Positions 1 to 11,318 of a stretch of 64,000 bases of DNA are shown one piece after another. Source of the DNA: Pararhizobium antarcticum (GTDB lineage: Bacteria; Pseudomonadota; Alphaproteobacteria; Rhizobiales; Rhizobiaceae); contig NZ_LSRP01000075.1 of the NCBI RefSeq assembly GCF_001885585.1, positions 1 to 64,000 on the forward strand. Direction: 5' to 3'. Made by a program: the position numbers and the translations under genes. The notes beneath the pieces were generated by a model. It searched no databases. It worked only from the letters and a program-made list of their open reading frames with translations, and was not told the DNA's origin. Every line of letters starts with the position of its first letter. Position 1 is the first letter of the stretch.

Positions 1-34
1 TGGATCGACGTGACCCTTTGTCGTCCTGTGAGTC

Positions 35-85
35 TTCTCCACAAGCGCGGCGAAAAACACTTTGCGCCGACCCAATTGTGCATAA
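35..85. promoter_or_regulatory. DnaA-box-like 9-mers upstream of ppsR (possible edge of oriC)
   Basis: Two 9-mers resemble the DnaA box TTATCCACA. TTCTCCACA at 35-43 on the plus strand differs at one position, and TTATGCACA on the minus strand at 77-85 fits the relaxed form TTATNCACA. In rhizobia and other alphaproteobacteria oriC lies next to hemE, on the side where ppsR, maf, aroE, coaE and dnaQ follow, as they do here. The stretch is not AT-rich, so the unwinding element would have to lie left of the window. Two short motifs can also occur by chance. Confidence 0.35.
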
Positions 86-169
86 GTCGGAGGTTTTCCC
101 CTTGCCTTCCCCCCCTGCGCCCCCTTAGCTGTGTTTGTCCCGCTTTATCAACAGCTGCCGGAGAATAGC

Positions 170-991
170 GTGGAGAACCAGAAAAACTATTTCCATCTGC
201 ATCTGATTTCTGACTCCACCGGCGAAACGCTGATTGCCGCAGGTCGCGCCGCGGCCGCGCAGTTCCAATCCTCGCATGCGCTCGAACATGTCTATCCGCT
301 GATCCGCAACCGCAAGCAGCTTATGCAGGTGATGGAGGCGATCGACGGCGCACCGGGCATCGTGCTCTACACCATCGTTGATCGCGAGCTTTCCGATACC
401 ATCAATGCCCAGTGCAAGGAGATGGGCGTGCCCTGTGTCTCGGTGCTCGAACCGGTGATAGACCTGTTCCAGACCTATCTCGGCGCACCATCGCGTCGTC
501 GGTCCGGCGCACAGCATGTCATGGACGCCGATTATTTCGCGCGAATCGATGCGTTGAATTTCACCATGGATCACGATGATGGCCAGCTACCGGCCGATTT
601 CAACGACGCCGATGTCGTGCTGATCGGCATTAGCCGGACCTCGAAGACACCGACCAGCATCTATCTGGCCAATCGCGGCATCAAGACTGCGAACATCCCG
701 ATCGTCCCGGGCGTGCCGTTGCCCGATCGTCTCTATGAAGCAACGACGCCGCTGGTCGTTGGTCTCATCGCAACGGCCGACCGAATCTCGCAGGTACGCC
801 AGCACCGGGTGCTGGGCACCACGCTAGGGTTTCACGGCGAGGACTACACCGACCGGGCCTCCATTTCCGAGGAGCTGAAATATGCGCGCGCGCTCTGCAC
901 GCGCAACAGCTGGCCAATGATCGACGTAACGCGTCGTTCGATCGAGGAAACGGCGGCGGCCATCGTTGCCCTCAGACCACGTCTGCGCTAA
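170..991 (+). CDS. ppsR: PEP synthase regulatory protein, bifunctional kinase/pyrophosphorylase (DUF299)
   Basis: The protein belongs to the DUF299 family, whose characterised members reversibly phosphorylate phosphoenolpyruvate synthase or pyruvate phosphate dikinase, using ADP as phosphoryl donor and Pi for reversal. The N-terminus reads [20 protein letters not shown] and the nucleotide-binding segment [11 protein letters not shown] falls near residues 153-163. I prefer the GTG at 170 (273 residues, GGAG seven bases upstream) over the in-frame GTG at 131, because family members begin at this ISDSTGET block. It is the first gene of a tight plus-strand run with maf, aroE, coaE and dnaQ. Confidence 0.9.
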   Translation: MENQKNYFHLHLISDSTGETLIAAGRAAAAQFQSSHALEHVYPLIRNRKQLMQVMEAIDGAPGIVLYTIVDRELSDTINAQCKEMGVPCVSVLEPVIDLFQTYLGAPSRRRSGAQHVMDADYFARIDALNFTMDHDDGQLPADFNDADVVLIGISRTSKTPTSIYLANRGIKTANIPIVPGVPLPDRLYEATTPLVVGLIATADRISQVRQHRVLGTTLGFHGEDYTDRASISEELKYARALCTRNSWPMIDVTRRSIEETAAAIVALRPRLR

Positions 992-1030
992 GGGCTCACG
1001 CGAATGCCGAATGCCGCGACAGGATCCGCA

Positions 1031-1630
1031 ATGTCAGCCTCACTCATTCTCGCTTCCTCCAGCCCGTTCCGACGGATGCTCATGACCAATGCAGGCCTGA
1101 CCTTTGACTGGCAGGCGGCAGCCATCGATGAACGGGCGATCGAAAAACCGCTGGAAGACGAAGGTGCGTCACCCCAGGATGTTGCCCTTGTTCTGGCAGA
1201 AGCCAAGGCCCGCGCCGTGGGCACAAACTGTCCGGATGCGATTGTCATCGGTTCCGACCAGACCATGTCCCTGGGTGACCGGGTCTTCCACAAGCCGCGC
1301 GACCAAGAAGACGCCCGCGATCATCTCCTCTCTCTGTCCGGCCATACGCATCAGTTGAACAGCGCGGTTGTCCTGACGCAGGGTGGGGCGCTTCTCTGGA
1401 AACATGTCTCCTCCGCACGGCTGACCATGCGCAGTCTTTCGCCGGCTTTCATCGACAGATATCTCGAGCACGTCGGTGAGCGTGCACTGTCGAGCGTTGG
1501 CGCCTACCAGCTGGAAGGCGAGGGCATCCAGCTGTTCGAAAGGATCGAAGGCGACTATTTCACGATCCTCGGCCTGCCTCTGCTGCCGCTCCTCGAAAAA
1601 TTGCGGGACCTGCGGGTGATCCATGCGTGA
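1031..1630 (+). CDS. maf: Maf-like nucleoside triphosphate pyrophosphatase
   Basis: Maf/HAM1-superfamily enzymes hydrolyse non-canonical or selected nucleoside triphosphates to monophosphates in the cytoplasm, and the family is also linked to septum control. The start [11 protein letters not shown] is the family signature and GSDQTM carries the central acidic motif. The ATG at 1031 gives 199 residues, the usual length, with AGGA six bases upstream; an in-frame ATG at 1004 adds nine residues without a better ribosome site. The 3' end overlaps aroE by eight bases, so the two are translationally coupled. The stop codon forms the first bases of a parS-like sequence. Confidence 0.9.
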   Translation: MSASLILASSSPFRRMLMTNAGLTFDWQAAAIDERAIEKPLEDEGASPQDVALVLAEAKARAVGTNCPDAIVIGSDQTMSLGDRVFHKPRDQEDARDHLLSLSGHTHQLNSAVVLTQGGALLWKHVSSARLTMRSLSPAFIDRYLEHVGERALSSVGAYQLEGEGIQLFERIEGDYFTILGLPLLPLLEKLRDLRVIHA

Positions 1631-2483
1631 TTCACGTGAAACATTTGTTAACCATGCTTTCGTTGCGGGCTACCCGATCAAACATTCGCGGTCGCCGCTG
1701 ATCCACGGATACTGGCTGAAAAGCCTTGCTTTGGAGGGAAGCTACGGTGCGCAGGCGGTCTCGCCGGAGGCTCTGGTCGGATTCCTGCAATCCCTGCGTG
1801 ACGGCACGTCCGGCTTTGGCGGCGGCAATATCACCATCCCGCACAAGGAACGGGCGTTTTCGCTGTGTGATCGACCGGACGACCTCAGCCGGGAACTCGG
1901 GGCTGTCAACACGCTCTGGCTCAAGGACGGCCTCCTTCATGCCACCAACACCGATGGTTATGGCTTCACAACCAATCTCGATGAACGGGCTGCAGGCTGG
2001 GATCATTGCGATACAGCGGTCATTCTTGGCGCCGGCGGAGCGAGCCGCGCGGTCATCCAGGCGGTTCGGGATCGGGGTGTAAAGACGATCCATGTCGTCA
2101 ACCGAACGCTGGAAAAAGCCCGGGAACTCGCAGACCGGTTCGGGCCGAGCATCAGAGCGCAGGCCATGGGCGAAATGCCAGATCTGATGAAGGGTGCCGG
2201 TCTGTTCATCAACACAACGTCGCTCGGCATGGACGGCACGCCGGTTCCGCAGATCGATTTCACGACAATGGCCAAGGGCGCGGTCGTTACCGATATCGTC
2301 TATGTACCGCTGAAAACGCCGCTTCTTGCCCAGGCGGAAACCCAGGGGCTGCGCATTGTCGATGGCCTCGGCATGCTTTTGCATCAAGCAGCACCAGGTT
2401 TCGAAAAATGGTTTGGTCGCCGGCCGGTGGTTGATGCCGCGCTGCGCCAGGTCATCATCGATGACATGGAACGACACGCATGA
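1623..2483 (+). CDS. aroE: Shikimate dehydrogenase (NADP+)
   Basis: AroE reduces 3-dehydroshikimate to shikimate in chorismate synthesis. The substrate-binding block [13 protein letters not shown] lies at about residues 17-29, the catalytic lysine is in NITIPHKE (K75), the aspartate partner in NTDGYGF (D111), and the NADP-binding loop GAGGASRA spans about 136-143. The length of 286 residues is normal. The start lies inside the end of maf and the stop overlaps coaE by four bases (ATGA), which indicates one operon. Codons 2-7 overlap the parS-like sequence at 1628-1643. Confidence 0.95.
   Translation: MRDSRETFVNHAFVAGYPIKHSRSPLIHGYWLKSLALEGSYGAQAVSPEALVGFLQSLRDGTSGFGGGNITIPHKERAFSLCDRPDDLSRELGAVNTLWLKDGLLHATNTDGYGFTTNLDERAAGWDHCDTAVILGAGGASRAVIQAVRDRGVKTIHVVNRTLEKARELADRFGPSIRAQAMGEMPDLMKGAGLFINTTSLGMDGTPVPQIDFTTMAKGAVVTDIVYVPLKTPLLAQAETQGLRIVDGLGMLLHQAAPGFEKWFGRRPVVDAALRQVIIDDMERHA
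1628..1643. other. parS-like ParB-binding site at the maf/aroE junction
   Basis: The 16 bases TGATTCACGTGAAACA match the widely conserved ParB-binding consensus TGTTNCACGTGAAACA at every position but the third. The core TTCACGTGAA is a perfect palindrome. The site includes the maf stop codon and the first codons of aroE. Chromosomal parS sites cluster near the origin, which fits the gene order here. This is a sequence match only. Confidence 0.6.
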
Positions 2484-3061
2484 TCATTCTCGGCCTCACC
2501 GGTTCGATCGGCATGGGAAAATCGACGACGGCTAAAATGTTTGCCGATCTCGGCATTCCCGTAAACGATGCCGATGCAGTGGTGCATTCCCTCTACAGCG
2601 GTGCGGCCGTGGCGCCGATCGAGGCGGAGTTTCCCGGCACGACCCAAAATGGCTTGGTCGACCGTGCAGCGCTGTCGGGTGCGTTGGCGCAGAACCCCAC
2701 CCGTTTCAGGGCACTCGAGGCCATCGTCCATCCCCTCGTGCGCGAGCGGGAAATGCAGTTTCTGGATGCCCACCGCGCCAATGCCACGCCACTGGTGCTT
2801 CTCGATATCCCGCTTCTGTTCGAAACCGGCGGGCGGGACAGAGTCGACAGGGTGGTGGTGGTGACCTGTGATCCTGACATCCAGCGGCAGCGTGTTCTGG
2901 CGAGACCTGGAATGACGGTGGATAAATTCGCACTGATTCTCGCACGGCAGATGCCCGATGCTGAAAAACGCGCAAAAGCCGATTACATCATCGATACCGG
3001 CGGCGGGCTTGATTCGGCCCGGGCCCAAGTCGCAACCATTGTTGACGATCTCTTGAACTGA
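2480..3061 (+). CDS. coaE: Dephospho-CoA kinase
   Basis: CoaE performs the last step of coenzyme A synthesis, phosphorylating the 3'-hydroxyl of dephospho-CoA with ATP. The P-loop GSIGMGKST sits at residues 8-16, and [11 protein letters not shown] near the middle is the family's conserved lid/substrate segment. It has 193 residues, as expected. The ATG overlaps the aroE stop. A gap of 11 bases leads to dnaQ, so aroE, coaE and dnaQ are probably co-transcribed. Confidence 0.94.
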   Translation: MIILGLTGSIGMGKSTTAKMFADLGIPVNDADAVVHSLYSGAAVAPIEAEFPGTTQNGLVDRAALSGALAQNPTRFRALEAIVHPLVREREMQFLDAHRANATPLVLLDIPLLFETGGRDRVDRVVVVTCDPDIQRQRVLARPGMTVDKFALILARQMPDAEKRAKADYIIDTGGGLDSARAQVATIVDDLLN

Positions 3062-3072
3062 GGAAGACCGGA

Positions 3073-3777
3073 ATGCGGGAAATCATCTTCGATACGGAAA
3101 CCACGGGACTCGACAACAGGCAGGACCGCATCATCGAAATCGGCGGCATTGAGCTCGATAACCATTTCCCCACTGGTCGGACCTTCCACGTCTTTATCAA
3201 TCCCGGTGATCGCAAGGTGCATCCGGATGCGCTGGCCATTCACGGCATCAGCGATGATTTCTTGAAGGATAAGCCGGCCTTCTCCGGTATCGTCAAAGAC
3301 CTCGTCGCGTTCTTCGAGGGCGCGCGCTGGGTCGCGCACAATGCGACCTTCGACATGGGCTTCATCAACGCCGAATTCGCGCGCCTCGATTTGCCGCCGG
3401 TCTCCAATGATCTGGTGACGGACACGCTGTCGCTTGCCCGTCGCAAGCACCCGATGGGACCAAACTCGCTCGATGCACTCTGCCGGCGCTACGGCATCGA
3501 CAATTCGCACCGGACAAAACACGGCGCGCTTCTCGACTCCGAGCTTCTCGCCGAAGTCTATATCGAGATGATCGGCGGACGGCAGGCCGCACTCGGGCTG
3601 ATGTCCGGCGAAAGCCGGGGGGAAGTCTCCGATACCGACGAAACCATCGTGCCGACCGGCAAGCGACCGCATCCGTTGGCGTCGCGACTGAGCGAGGCGG
3701 ATCTGGCAAGCCATGCGGCTCTCGTGGCAAAGATGGGCGACAAGGCGATCTGGGCTAAATACGATCCGCAGGCCTGA
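3073..3777 (+). CDS. dnaQ: DNA polymerase III epsilon subunit (3'-5' proofreading exonuclease)
   Basis: The protein is a DEDDh exonuclease of the DnaQ type, the proofreading subunit of the replicative polymerase. Exo I is FDTETTGLD with D7 and E9, Exo II is in HNATFDMGF, and Exo III in KHGALLDSELLAEVY supplies the histidine and final aspartate. The C-terminal tail of about 50 residues is where other DnaQ proteins bind the polymerase subunit. The length of 234 residues is typical for rhizobia. It is the last gene of this plus-strand run and converges on secB. Confidence 0.93.
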   Translation: MREIIFDTETTGLDNRQDRIIEIGGIELDNHFPTGRTFHVFINPGDRKVHPDALAIHGISDDFLKDKPAFSGIVKDLVAFFEGARWVAHNATFDMGFINAEFARLDLPPVSNDLVTDTLSLARRKHPMGPNSLDALCRRYGIDNSHRTKHGALLDSELLAEVYIEMIGGRQAALGLMSGESRGEVSDTDETIVPTGKRPHPLASRLSEADLASHAALVAKMGDKAIWAKYDPQA

Positions 3778-3784
3778 GCGCCCA

Positions 3785-3816
3785 TAAAAAATGCCCGGCT
3801 CGTTAAAGCCGGGCAT
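3785..3816 (-). terminator. Rho-independent terminator of secB
   Basis: A perfect 10-bp stem (ATGCCCGGCT / AGCCGGGCAT) with a six-base loop lies between the convergent dnaQ and secB stops. The run of five A on the left reads as a T-tract on the minus strand, so it terminates secB. The hairpin has no T-tract for dnaQ on the plus strand. Confidence 0.8.
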
Positions 3817-3841
3817 CACAATCAAACACGTAGGAAACAGA

Positions 3842-4336
3842 TCAGTTCGCGGTGCCTGCGACCTGCGTCCGGACCTTGTCCTCGGCCATGCGCTGCGTGA
3901 ACATCTGCGCGAAATCGATGGGATCGATCATCAGCGGCGGGAAGCCGCCGTTGCGCGTCGCGTCGGAAACGATCTGGCGGGCAAACGGGAACAGGAGGCG
4001 CGGGCATTCGATGAACAGCAGCGGCAGCATATGCTCCTGCGGAAAACCGACGATGCGGAAGACGCCGCCATAGGTCAGCTCGACATTGAACAGCATCTTG
4101 TCGCCGTCCTTTGCTTCCGCGGTCAGCGAAAGAATGACGTCGAATTCCGTCTCGGAGAGCGGATTGGCATTGACGTTGACATTGATGTTGATCGCCGGGG
4201 CCTTGTCGCGGGCCTGAAGCGAACGCGGTGCACCCGGATTTTCAAAGGAGAGATCCTTGATGTACTGGGCGAGAATGTTGAGCGACGGGCTTTCGGTCGC
4301 GCCGGCCGCGCCATTTGTTGCTGTTTCGGTCGTCAT
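3842..4336 (-). CDS. secB: Protein-export chaperone SecB
   Basis: SecB is a cytoplasmic tetrameric chaperone that holds preproteins unfolded and hands them to SecA. The segments [16 protein letters not shown] and [10 protein letters not shown] are family hallmarks, and the tail [17 protein letters not shown] holds the conserved core helix. The ATG at 4336 (164 residues, AAGGAAAAGG upstream) is chosen over a longer in-frame ATG because SecB proteins begin about this far before the YIKDLSFE block. It is followed by its own terminator, and fxsA lies upstream on the same strand. Confidence 0.94.
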   Translation of the reverse strand: MTTETATNGAAGATESPSLNILAQYIKDLSFENPGAPRSLQARDKAPAININVNVNANPLSETEFDVILSLTAEAKDGDKMLFNVELTYGGVFRIVGFPQEHMLPLLFIECPRLLFPFARQIVSDATRNGGFPPLMIDPIDFAQMFTQRMAEDKVRTQVAGTAN

Positions 4337-4417
4337 AAGGCCTTTTCCTTCGGACTTCAATTTGGTGACGCCGTCTAGCATTTCGGAGGAAGGCTTACAA
4401 CCCTTGCAGCCAGGGGC

Positions 4418-4969
4418 TCAGCGAAGCCGGTCCTTGTCGTCCGATGGCGGACGCTGCGGATCGTCATGGGAAAACTCATCCTCGTCGAGATCGATCACCT
4501 TGGGATTGCTGCGTGTGAAGGCCCCCGTCGCGGTGTTGGTGCCTGTCGCCGGCCCCATGCCTGGCGAAGTGTCGGGTCCACGGCGAAAACCGCCACCGGC
4601 AGACATGGAGACGATCGTCATACGGTTCTTGATGGCTTTCCACGTCACTTCGCGAACCGCTGGAATGAACAGCAGCAGCCCCAGTGTATCCGAGAGGAAG
4701 CCTGGAATGATCAGCAGGAAGGCCGCAATGACGATCATCACGCCATGCACCAGTTCGCGACCCGGATCGACCCCGCGTCCGGTGGTCTCGCGCAGCCGCT
4801 TCATCACGCCAAGACCCTGCACGCGCAACAAGACGGCACCGACCACACCACTGAGCAGAACGAGCAGCAATGTCGTCCACACCCCCACTTCACGACCGAC
4901 GAGCACGAAGGTTGCGATCTCCGCCAGGGGCAGGGTCAGAAAGAAAAGAGGGATGATCAGGGAACGCAT
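4418..4969 (-). CDS. fxsA: FxsA family membrane protein
   Basis: The start MRSLIIPLFFLTLPLAEIA and the motif VGREVGVWTTLLLVLLSG are typical of FxsA, a cytoplasmic-membrane protein whose overproduction in E. coli relieves phage T7 exclusion by F plasmids; its native role is unclear. Three or four hydrophobic segments occupy residues 1-105, and the remaining 80 residues are a charged cytoplasmic tail. The ATG at 4969 gives 183 residues. The same frame stays open for almost 1.2 kb further upstream, antisense to tim44 and mltA, but that part has no FxsA similarity. It is divergent from the Tim44 gene. Confidence 0.85.
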   Translation of the reverse strand: MRSLIIPLFFLTLPLAEIATFVLVGREVGVWTTLLLVLLSGVVGAVLLRVQGLGVMKRLRETTGRGVDPGRELVHGVMIVIAAFLLIIPGFLSDTLGLLLFIPAVREVTWKAIKNRMTIVSMSAGGGFRRGPDTSPGMGPATGTNTATGAFTRSNPKVIDLDEDEFSHDDPQRPPSDDKDRLR

Positions 4970-5107
4970 TGTATCCGCTCGGTGATGGAAGGGGTCTGCA
5001 AAGCCCGGTCTTTCAGGGCAAAGAAGTGATATAGCCATTTGAATGATCGTGACATGCAGACTATATGGGGTAAGCGCAAGAAATTTTAACAGCGGTTCTG
5101 GGTGGAA

Positions 5108-5812
5108 ATGGGCTCTTTTGACTTCGTCACATTGTTTTTTCTGGTTGCTGCGGTGATCATCTTCCTCCAGCTGCGTAATGTCCTTGGCAAAAGGACAGGC
5201 AACGAGCGGCCACCGGTGGATCCTTATTCGCCTCGAGACGGGATCGACGCCCCGGATGGGCAGGATCGCGGCAAGGTCGTGCAATTGCCGCGACGCGACG
5301 GCGCGACCGACGAGGACAACCGCTACGCAGCCGTTGATGCCTTCGCCAAATCCGGTACGCCGCTCAATGAAGCGCTGCGCCGCATGGTCGATACGGATGC
5401 CGCTTTCGACCCGAAGGAGTTCGTCAATGGCGCCAAGATGGCCTATGAGATGATCGTCATGGCCTTCGCCGACGGCGACCGCAAGACGCTCAAGGGCCTT
5501 CTGTCCCGGGAGGTCTACGAGGGCTTCGATGCCGCGATCACCGATCGCGAAACCAAGGGCGAGCTGGTGAAGTCCACGTTCGTCGGAATCGAGAAGGCCG
5601 ACATGGTGCATGCCGAAGTCAAGGACAGCGAAGCCAACATCACGGTCCGCATCATCAGCCAGCTGATTTCCGCCACCTACGATAAGGCCGGTACGATCAT
5701 CGATGGCGATGCGGAAGCTGTCTCCGAGGTCAATGATCTCTGGACGTTTGCCCGCGATACCCGCTCGCGCGATCCGAACTGGAAGCTGATCGCCACGGAA
5801 TCGGAAAACTGA
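5108..5812 (+). CDS. Tim44/TimA domain-containing membrane-anchored protein
   Basis: The N-terminus DFVTLFFLVAAVIIFLQLRNV is one membrane anchor. After a proline-rich linker the C-terminal 140 residues, including SREVYEGFDAAI and TFVGIEKADMVHAEVK, match the Tim44-like domain found in mitochondrial import and in alphaproteobacterial TimA. The bacterial function is not settled; a role in membrane protein handling is inferred from the mitochondrial homologue. The ATG at 5108 is used; a GTG two codons earlier (5102) is equally possible. The next gene, mltA, follows after 12 bases. Confidence 0.85.
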   Translation: MGSFDFVTLFFLVAAVIIFLQLRNVLGKRTGNERPPVDPYSPRDGIDAPDGQDRGKVVQLPRRDGATDEDNRYAAVDAFAKSGTPLNEALRRMVDTDAAFDPKEFVNGAKMAYEMIVMAFADGDRKTLKGLLSREVYEGFDAAITDRETKGELVKSTFVGIEKADMVHAEVKDSEANITVRIISQLISATYDKAGTIIDGDAEAVSEVNDLWTFARDTRSRDPNWKLIATESEN

Positions 5813-5824
5813 TCGGACGCTTTG

Positions 5825-6934
5825 ATGGATTTCGAGGTGCAGCCGGTCGCCTTTGCGGATCTGCCCGGCTGGGCGGATGATGATCCGGGGCCGCTTCTTG
5901 CGGCCCTTGGCCGTTGCAGGCGGCATGTGACCGAGGTCAAGGCCTACAAGACCGGCACGCTCGGCATTTCGGTCGCGGATCTGATGCCGGCTTTCGAGGC
6001 GGCAACATCGGTCAAGACCGATGATCCAATGGCGGCGCGTGCCTTTTTTCAGGACCAGTTCGTGCCATTCCGGATCGATGGTGCGGATGGTCGATCCGGG
6101 TTCGTCACGGCCTTTTACGAACCGGACGTCTCCGTCAGCGCGCTCCCGGACGAAACCCATCGATATCCCTTCTATCGCCGGCCGCTCGATCTCATCGATG
6201 TCGATATGTCAAACCGATCAACCGGCATGGACGCCTCTTTCGCCTTCGGCCAGAAGGCCGACGGTGGCGTTGTCGAATATCCGGATCGACAGGCGATCGA
6301 AGAGGGCTATCTGCACGGGCGCGGCCTGGAGATTGCCTATGCGACCTCCGTGGTCGATGTGTTTTTCGCCCATGTACAAGGCGCGGCACGGCTGGTTTAT
6401 CCGGATGGATCGGTCCGCCGGATTACCTATGCGGCGAAGACCGGCCATCCCTTCTCTGCCATCGGCAAGCTCCTGATAGAGCGCGGCGCCATCGATGCGG
6501 CGACAGTCTCGATGCAGTCGATCCGGCACTGGCTGGCCGATCATCCGGACGAGACGCAATCGGTGCTCTGGCACAATCGCTCCTTCATCTTTTTCCGCGA
6601 AGCCGACGTCGATGATCCGGCGCTCGGCCCGATCGCCGCCGCCAAGGTGCCGCTCGTGCCTGGCCGCTCTCTCGCCGTTGACCGGTTGATCCATACATTC
6701 GGCATGCCCTTCTTCATCGCCAGCGACAGCCTGACCCATATGGATGGCGACAAGCCCTTCCGGCGGCTGATGCTGGCGCTGGATACCGGATCGGCGATCC
6801 TCGGGCCGGCGCGCGGCGATATTTTTACTGGATCAGGCGACGAGGCCGGCCGGCTTGCCGGCTCCGTGCGCAATGACGCGACGTTTTACGTCTTGATTCC
6901 GAAGGCGGCCGCGGCAAGATACGGTCATGGCTAA
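5825..6934 (+). CDS. mltA: Membrane-bound lytic murein transglycosylase A (MltA)
   Basis: MltA-type transglycosylases cleave peptidoglycan glycan strands with formation of 1,6-anhydro-muramic acid. The MltA domain covers roughly residues 90-240 (GFVTAFYEPDVSVS near its start) and the C-terminal 3D domain includes the catalytic aspartate in ALDTGSAI. No signal peptide is visible at this start, as in several rhizobial homologues, so export may depend on an unrecognised signal or an upstream start. The last eight bases overlap the next gene. The 1,6-anhydro products connect it to the murU/amgK recycling genes at 40.8-43 kb. Confidence 0.88.
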   Translation: MDFEVQPVAFADLPGWADDDPGPLLAALGRCRRHVTEVKAYKTGTLGISVADLMPAFEAATSVKTDDPMAARAFFQDQFVPFRIDGADGRSGFVTAFYEPDVSVSALPDETHRYPFYRRPLDLIDVDMSNRSTGMDASFAFGQKADGGVVEYPDRQAIEEGYLHGRGLEIAYATSVVDVFFAHVQGAARLVYPDGSVRRITYAAKTGHPFSAIGKLLIERGAIDAATVSMQSIRHWLADHPDETQSVLWHNRSFIFFREADVDDPALGPIAAAKVPLVPGRSLAVDRLIHTFGMPFFIASDSLTHMDGDKPFRRLMLALDTGSAILGPARGDIFTGSGDEAGRLAGSVRNDATFYVLIPKAAAARYGHG

Positions 6935-7493
6935 GGAAAAGAAGCTCTCCAGTGAAGACCGTATCCTCTGGGGCAAGGTCGCGCGCTCGACCCGGCCGTT
7001 GCCCGGCCGGATGGAGGATCTGGAAGGTTTCGAGCAACCGGTGGCCGAGCCAGAAAAGCCCATGGCGATTGTCGTCAAGCAGGGCAAATCGCTGCGTGAT
7101 TCGTTTGGCGGCGCGGATGAAGCGGCGCCGAAGAAGCCGGCGCCAAAACTGCACCAGCCGCTGGAAAAGCTGGTCAAGCGCAAGCTCGCCAAGGGGCACC
7201 TGACGCTCGAGGCGCGCGTCGATCTTCATGGCATGATCCAGAGCGAGGCCCATGGTTTTCTCCTGCATTTCTTGCTTCGCGCCCATGATCGCGGCATGCG
7301 CCATGTTCTTGTAATCACCGGCAAGGGCACCTCGCTTGGCAGCGACGGTGCGCTGAAGCGCGCGGTGCCGATGTGGTTTTCCCTGCCGGAGTTCCGCACG
7401 CTGATTTCCTCCTATGAGCCGGCGGCGCGCAATCATGGCGGCGAAGGCGCGCTTTATGTGCGGCTTGCACGGGTGCGGGGCGAAACGTCGTGA
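6927..7493 (+). CDS. Smr domain protein
   Basis: Residues 95-185 form a Smr (MutS2-related) domain: LTLEARVDLHGMIQSEAHGF carries the DLHG motif and HVLVITGKGT the GxG-type motif. Stand-alone Smr proteins in bacteria act as nucleases or nicking enzymes; the substrate here is unknown. The N-terminal 90 residues are charged and low in complexity, rich in lysine, alanine and proline. It overlaps mltA upstream by eight bases and the next regulator by four, so mltA-smr-XRE looks like one operon. Confidence 0.85.
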   Translation: MAKEKKLSSEDRILWGKVARSTRPLPGRMEDLEGFEQPVAEPEKPMAIVVKQGKSLRDSFGGADEAAPKKPAPKLHQPLEKLVKRKLAKGHLTLEARVDLHGMIQSEAHGFLLHFLLRAHDRGMRHVLVITGKGTSLGSDGALKRAVPMWFSLPEFRTLISSYEPAARNHGGEGALYVRLARVRGETS

Positions 7494-7864
7494 CGCCGTT
7501 CGGAGAGGCGATGCACGCTCTGCGGCACCAGAAGGGCGTTTCCCAGAAGGAGATGGCTGCGGCGATCGGCATATCGGCCGCCTATCTGTCGGCGCTCGAG
7601 CATGGCAAGCGCGGCGCGCCGAGTTTTGAATTTCTGCAGCGCGTCGCCGGCTATTTCAACGTGATCTGGGACGAAGCCGACGAACTCTTTCGCCTGGCAT
7701 CGCTGTCCGATCCCAGAGTGACGCTCGATACGGCCGGTCTTTCGCCGGCCCACACCGCATTTGCCAACCGCCTGGCGGCCCAGATCGGAACGCTTTCCGG
7801 TCAAACCATCGCCAGTTTGGAAGATGTTTTGGAAAAAGCCCGATTTGCTGATAATGAACTGTGA
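7490..7864 (+). CDS. XRE-family helix-turn-helix transcriptional regulator
   Basis: The N-terminal half is a Cro/C1-type helix-turn-helix, with KEMAAAIGISAAYLSALEHG at about residues 22-41. The remaining 70 residues contain no recognised ligand domain. The GTG start sits in the GTGA overlap with the smr stop. A position just before gyrB is conserved in related rhizobia; the target genes are unknown. It has 124 residues. Confidence 0.82.
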   Translation: MTPFGEAMHALRHQKGVSQKEMAAAIGISAAYLSALEHGKRGAPSFEFLQRVAGYFNVIWDEADELFRLASLSDPRVTLDTAGLSPAHTAFANRLAAQIGTLSGQTIASLEDVLEKARFADNEL

Positions 7865-7903
7865 TGATCCCCTGTTTTCTGCCGCTTCAGGCCGTGCAGG
7901 ATT

Positions 7904-7931
7904 TTGGAACCATGGACAAATTCCCTATAGT
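7904..7931 (+). promoter_or_regulatory. Candidate sigma-70 promoter for gyrB
   Basis: TTGGAA at 7904-7909 and TATAGT at 7926-7931 are spaced by 16 bases, about 70 bases before the gyrB start. This is the best -35/-10 pair in the 137-base gap between the XRE gene and gyrB. There is no experimental support in the sequence. Confidence 0.4.
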
Positions 7932-8001
7932 CCGGAAGGCATTGCGAGGTGATTCGAACCGAATTGTCCCCGCTCGAAAACCTTGGAAAGACCCACGCTG
8001 A

Positions 8002-10437
<2,436 letters not shown>

Positions 10438-10459
10438 CGTCCTTGTCTTGCAGAATTTC

Positions 10460-10492
10460 AAACCACGCCGCCGCAGGGCGGCGTGGTTTTTT
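10460..10492 (+). terminator. Rho-independent terminator of gyrB
   Basis: A 13-bp perfect stem (AAACCACGCCGCC with its complement) around the loop GCAG ends in six T. It lies 22 bases after the gyrB stop, just before the convergent nitroreductase stop codon. Confidence 0.88.
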
Positions 10493-10496
10493 GTTG

Positions 10497-11099
10497 TCAG
10501 GCGGCGACAAAAGTCCCGTTGAAGGCGATTTCCGACAGCGGCCGACGCGGGCTTGGGGTCTCGCGCGCCTGCAGCTGCTCGGGAAGCTGGGTTTTGTCGC
10601 CGACCTTGCCGATCGCAATTGCCGCTTCGACGCGGTAGCCCTCCGGAATACCGAGAATCTCGACGGCCTTGTCGAAATGAATGCCGGTCATGCCATGCGC
10701 CTGGAGACCGTCGAGCTGCGCCTGATGGGCGATCGCACCCCAGGCCGCACCGGCATCGAAGCTGTGGCTATAGGAAAACTTTGCCTCCGTCGCGCCCGGT
10801 GCCGTAAAATGCGTCTTCGAAATGACGATGACGATGGCGGCTGCAGACTTGGCCCAGCTCTGGTTGAAGTCGTTGAGAATGGGGAAAAGCGTCTGCCACT
10901 GTTCCGTGCCGCGCAGGGCATAGGCAAAACGCCAGGGCTGCGAGTTGAAGGCAGATGGCGCCCAGCGGCCAGCCTCGAGGATCGTCAAGAGGTCCGCTTC
11001 GGACATGGTCTGGTCGGCAAAGGCACGCGGCGACCAGCGGTCGAGGAACATGGGCTCGATCGGAAAATCGGCCTGGCGATGATTGCTGGTGGTGGTCAT
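10497..11099 (-). CDS. Nitroreductase family protein
   Basis: The sequence fits FMN-dependent nitroreductase-fold oxidoreductases: FLDRWSPRAFADQTM near residue 18 is the FMN-contacting RxS/R-F block, and WAPSAFNSQPWRFAY near residue 48 is the second cofactor motif. The natural substrate cannot be told from sequence. The ATG at 11099 gives 200 residues; the frame stays open 153 bases further, without family similarity. It is convergent with gyrB and divergent from the aldehyde dehydrogenase gene. Confidence 0.8.
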   Translation of the reverse strand: MTTTSNHRQADFPIEPMFLDRWSPRAFADQTMSEADLLTILEAGRWAPSAFNSQPWRFAYALRGTEQWQTLFPILNDFNQSWAKSAAAIVIVISKTHFTAPGATEAKFSYSHSFDAGAAWGAIAHQAQLDGLQAHGMTGIHFDKAVEILGIPEGYRVEAAIAIGKVGDKTQLPEQLQARETPSPRRPLSEIAFNGTFVAA

Positions 11100-11318
11100 G
11101 GCAATGGTCCCGTCTGTTTGTGCCGTCGATGTCGTGAAAATCGGGGGCAATTTGTGATGACGGTCTTTTACCCTCTCGGCAAGGCTGCGGAAAGGCAGCG
11201 TTGTGGAGATGGAGTGTTTCCGTTTCGCAGACGACGGCCGGAAAAGGACCAAAGGGCTGGTGTTGCCGGGATGGATCAGCCAAAATTTGCCGCCGCCCCC
11301 TTATCGACATTCCAAAAT

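Noticed and set aside
1648-1655. TTAACCAT, a possible CtrA half-site next to the parS-like sequence
   Set aside because: It is a single eight-base half-site inside the aroE coding sequence with no partner at the usual spacing.
4970-6160. Minus-strand extension of the fxsA frame, together 580 codons
   Set aside because: It runs antisense to tim44 and mltA, has no recognisable domain, and FxsA proteins begin at the ATG at 4969. High GC content keeps antisense frames open.
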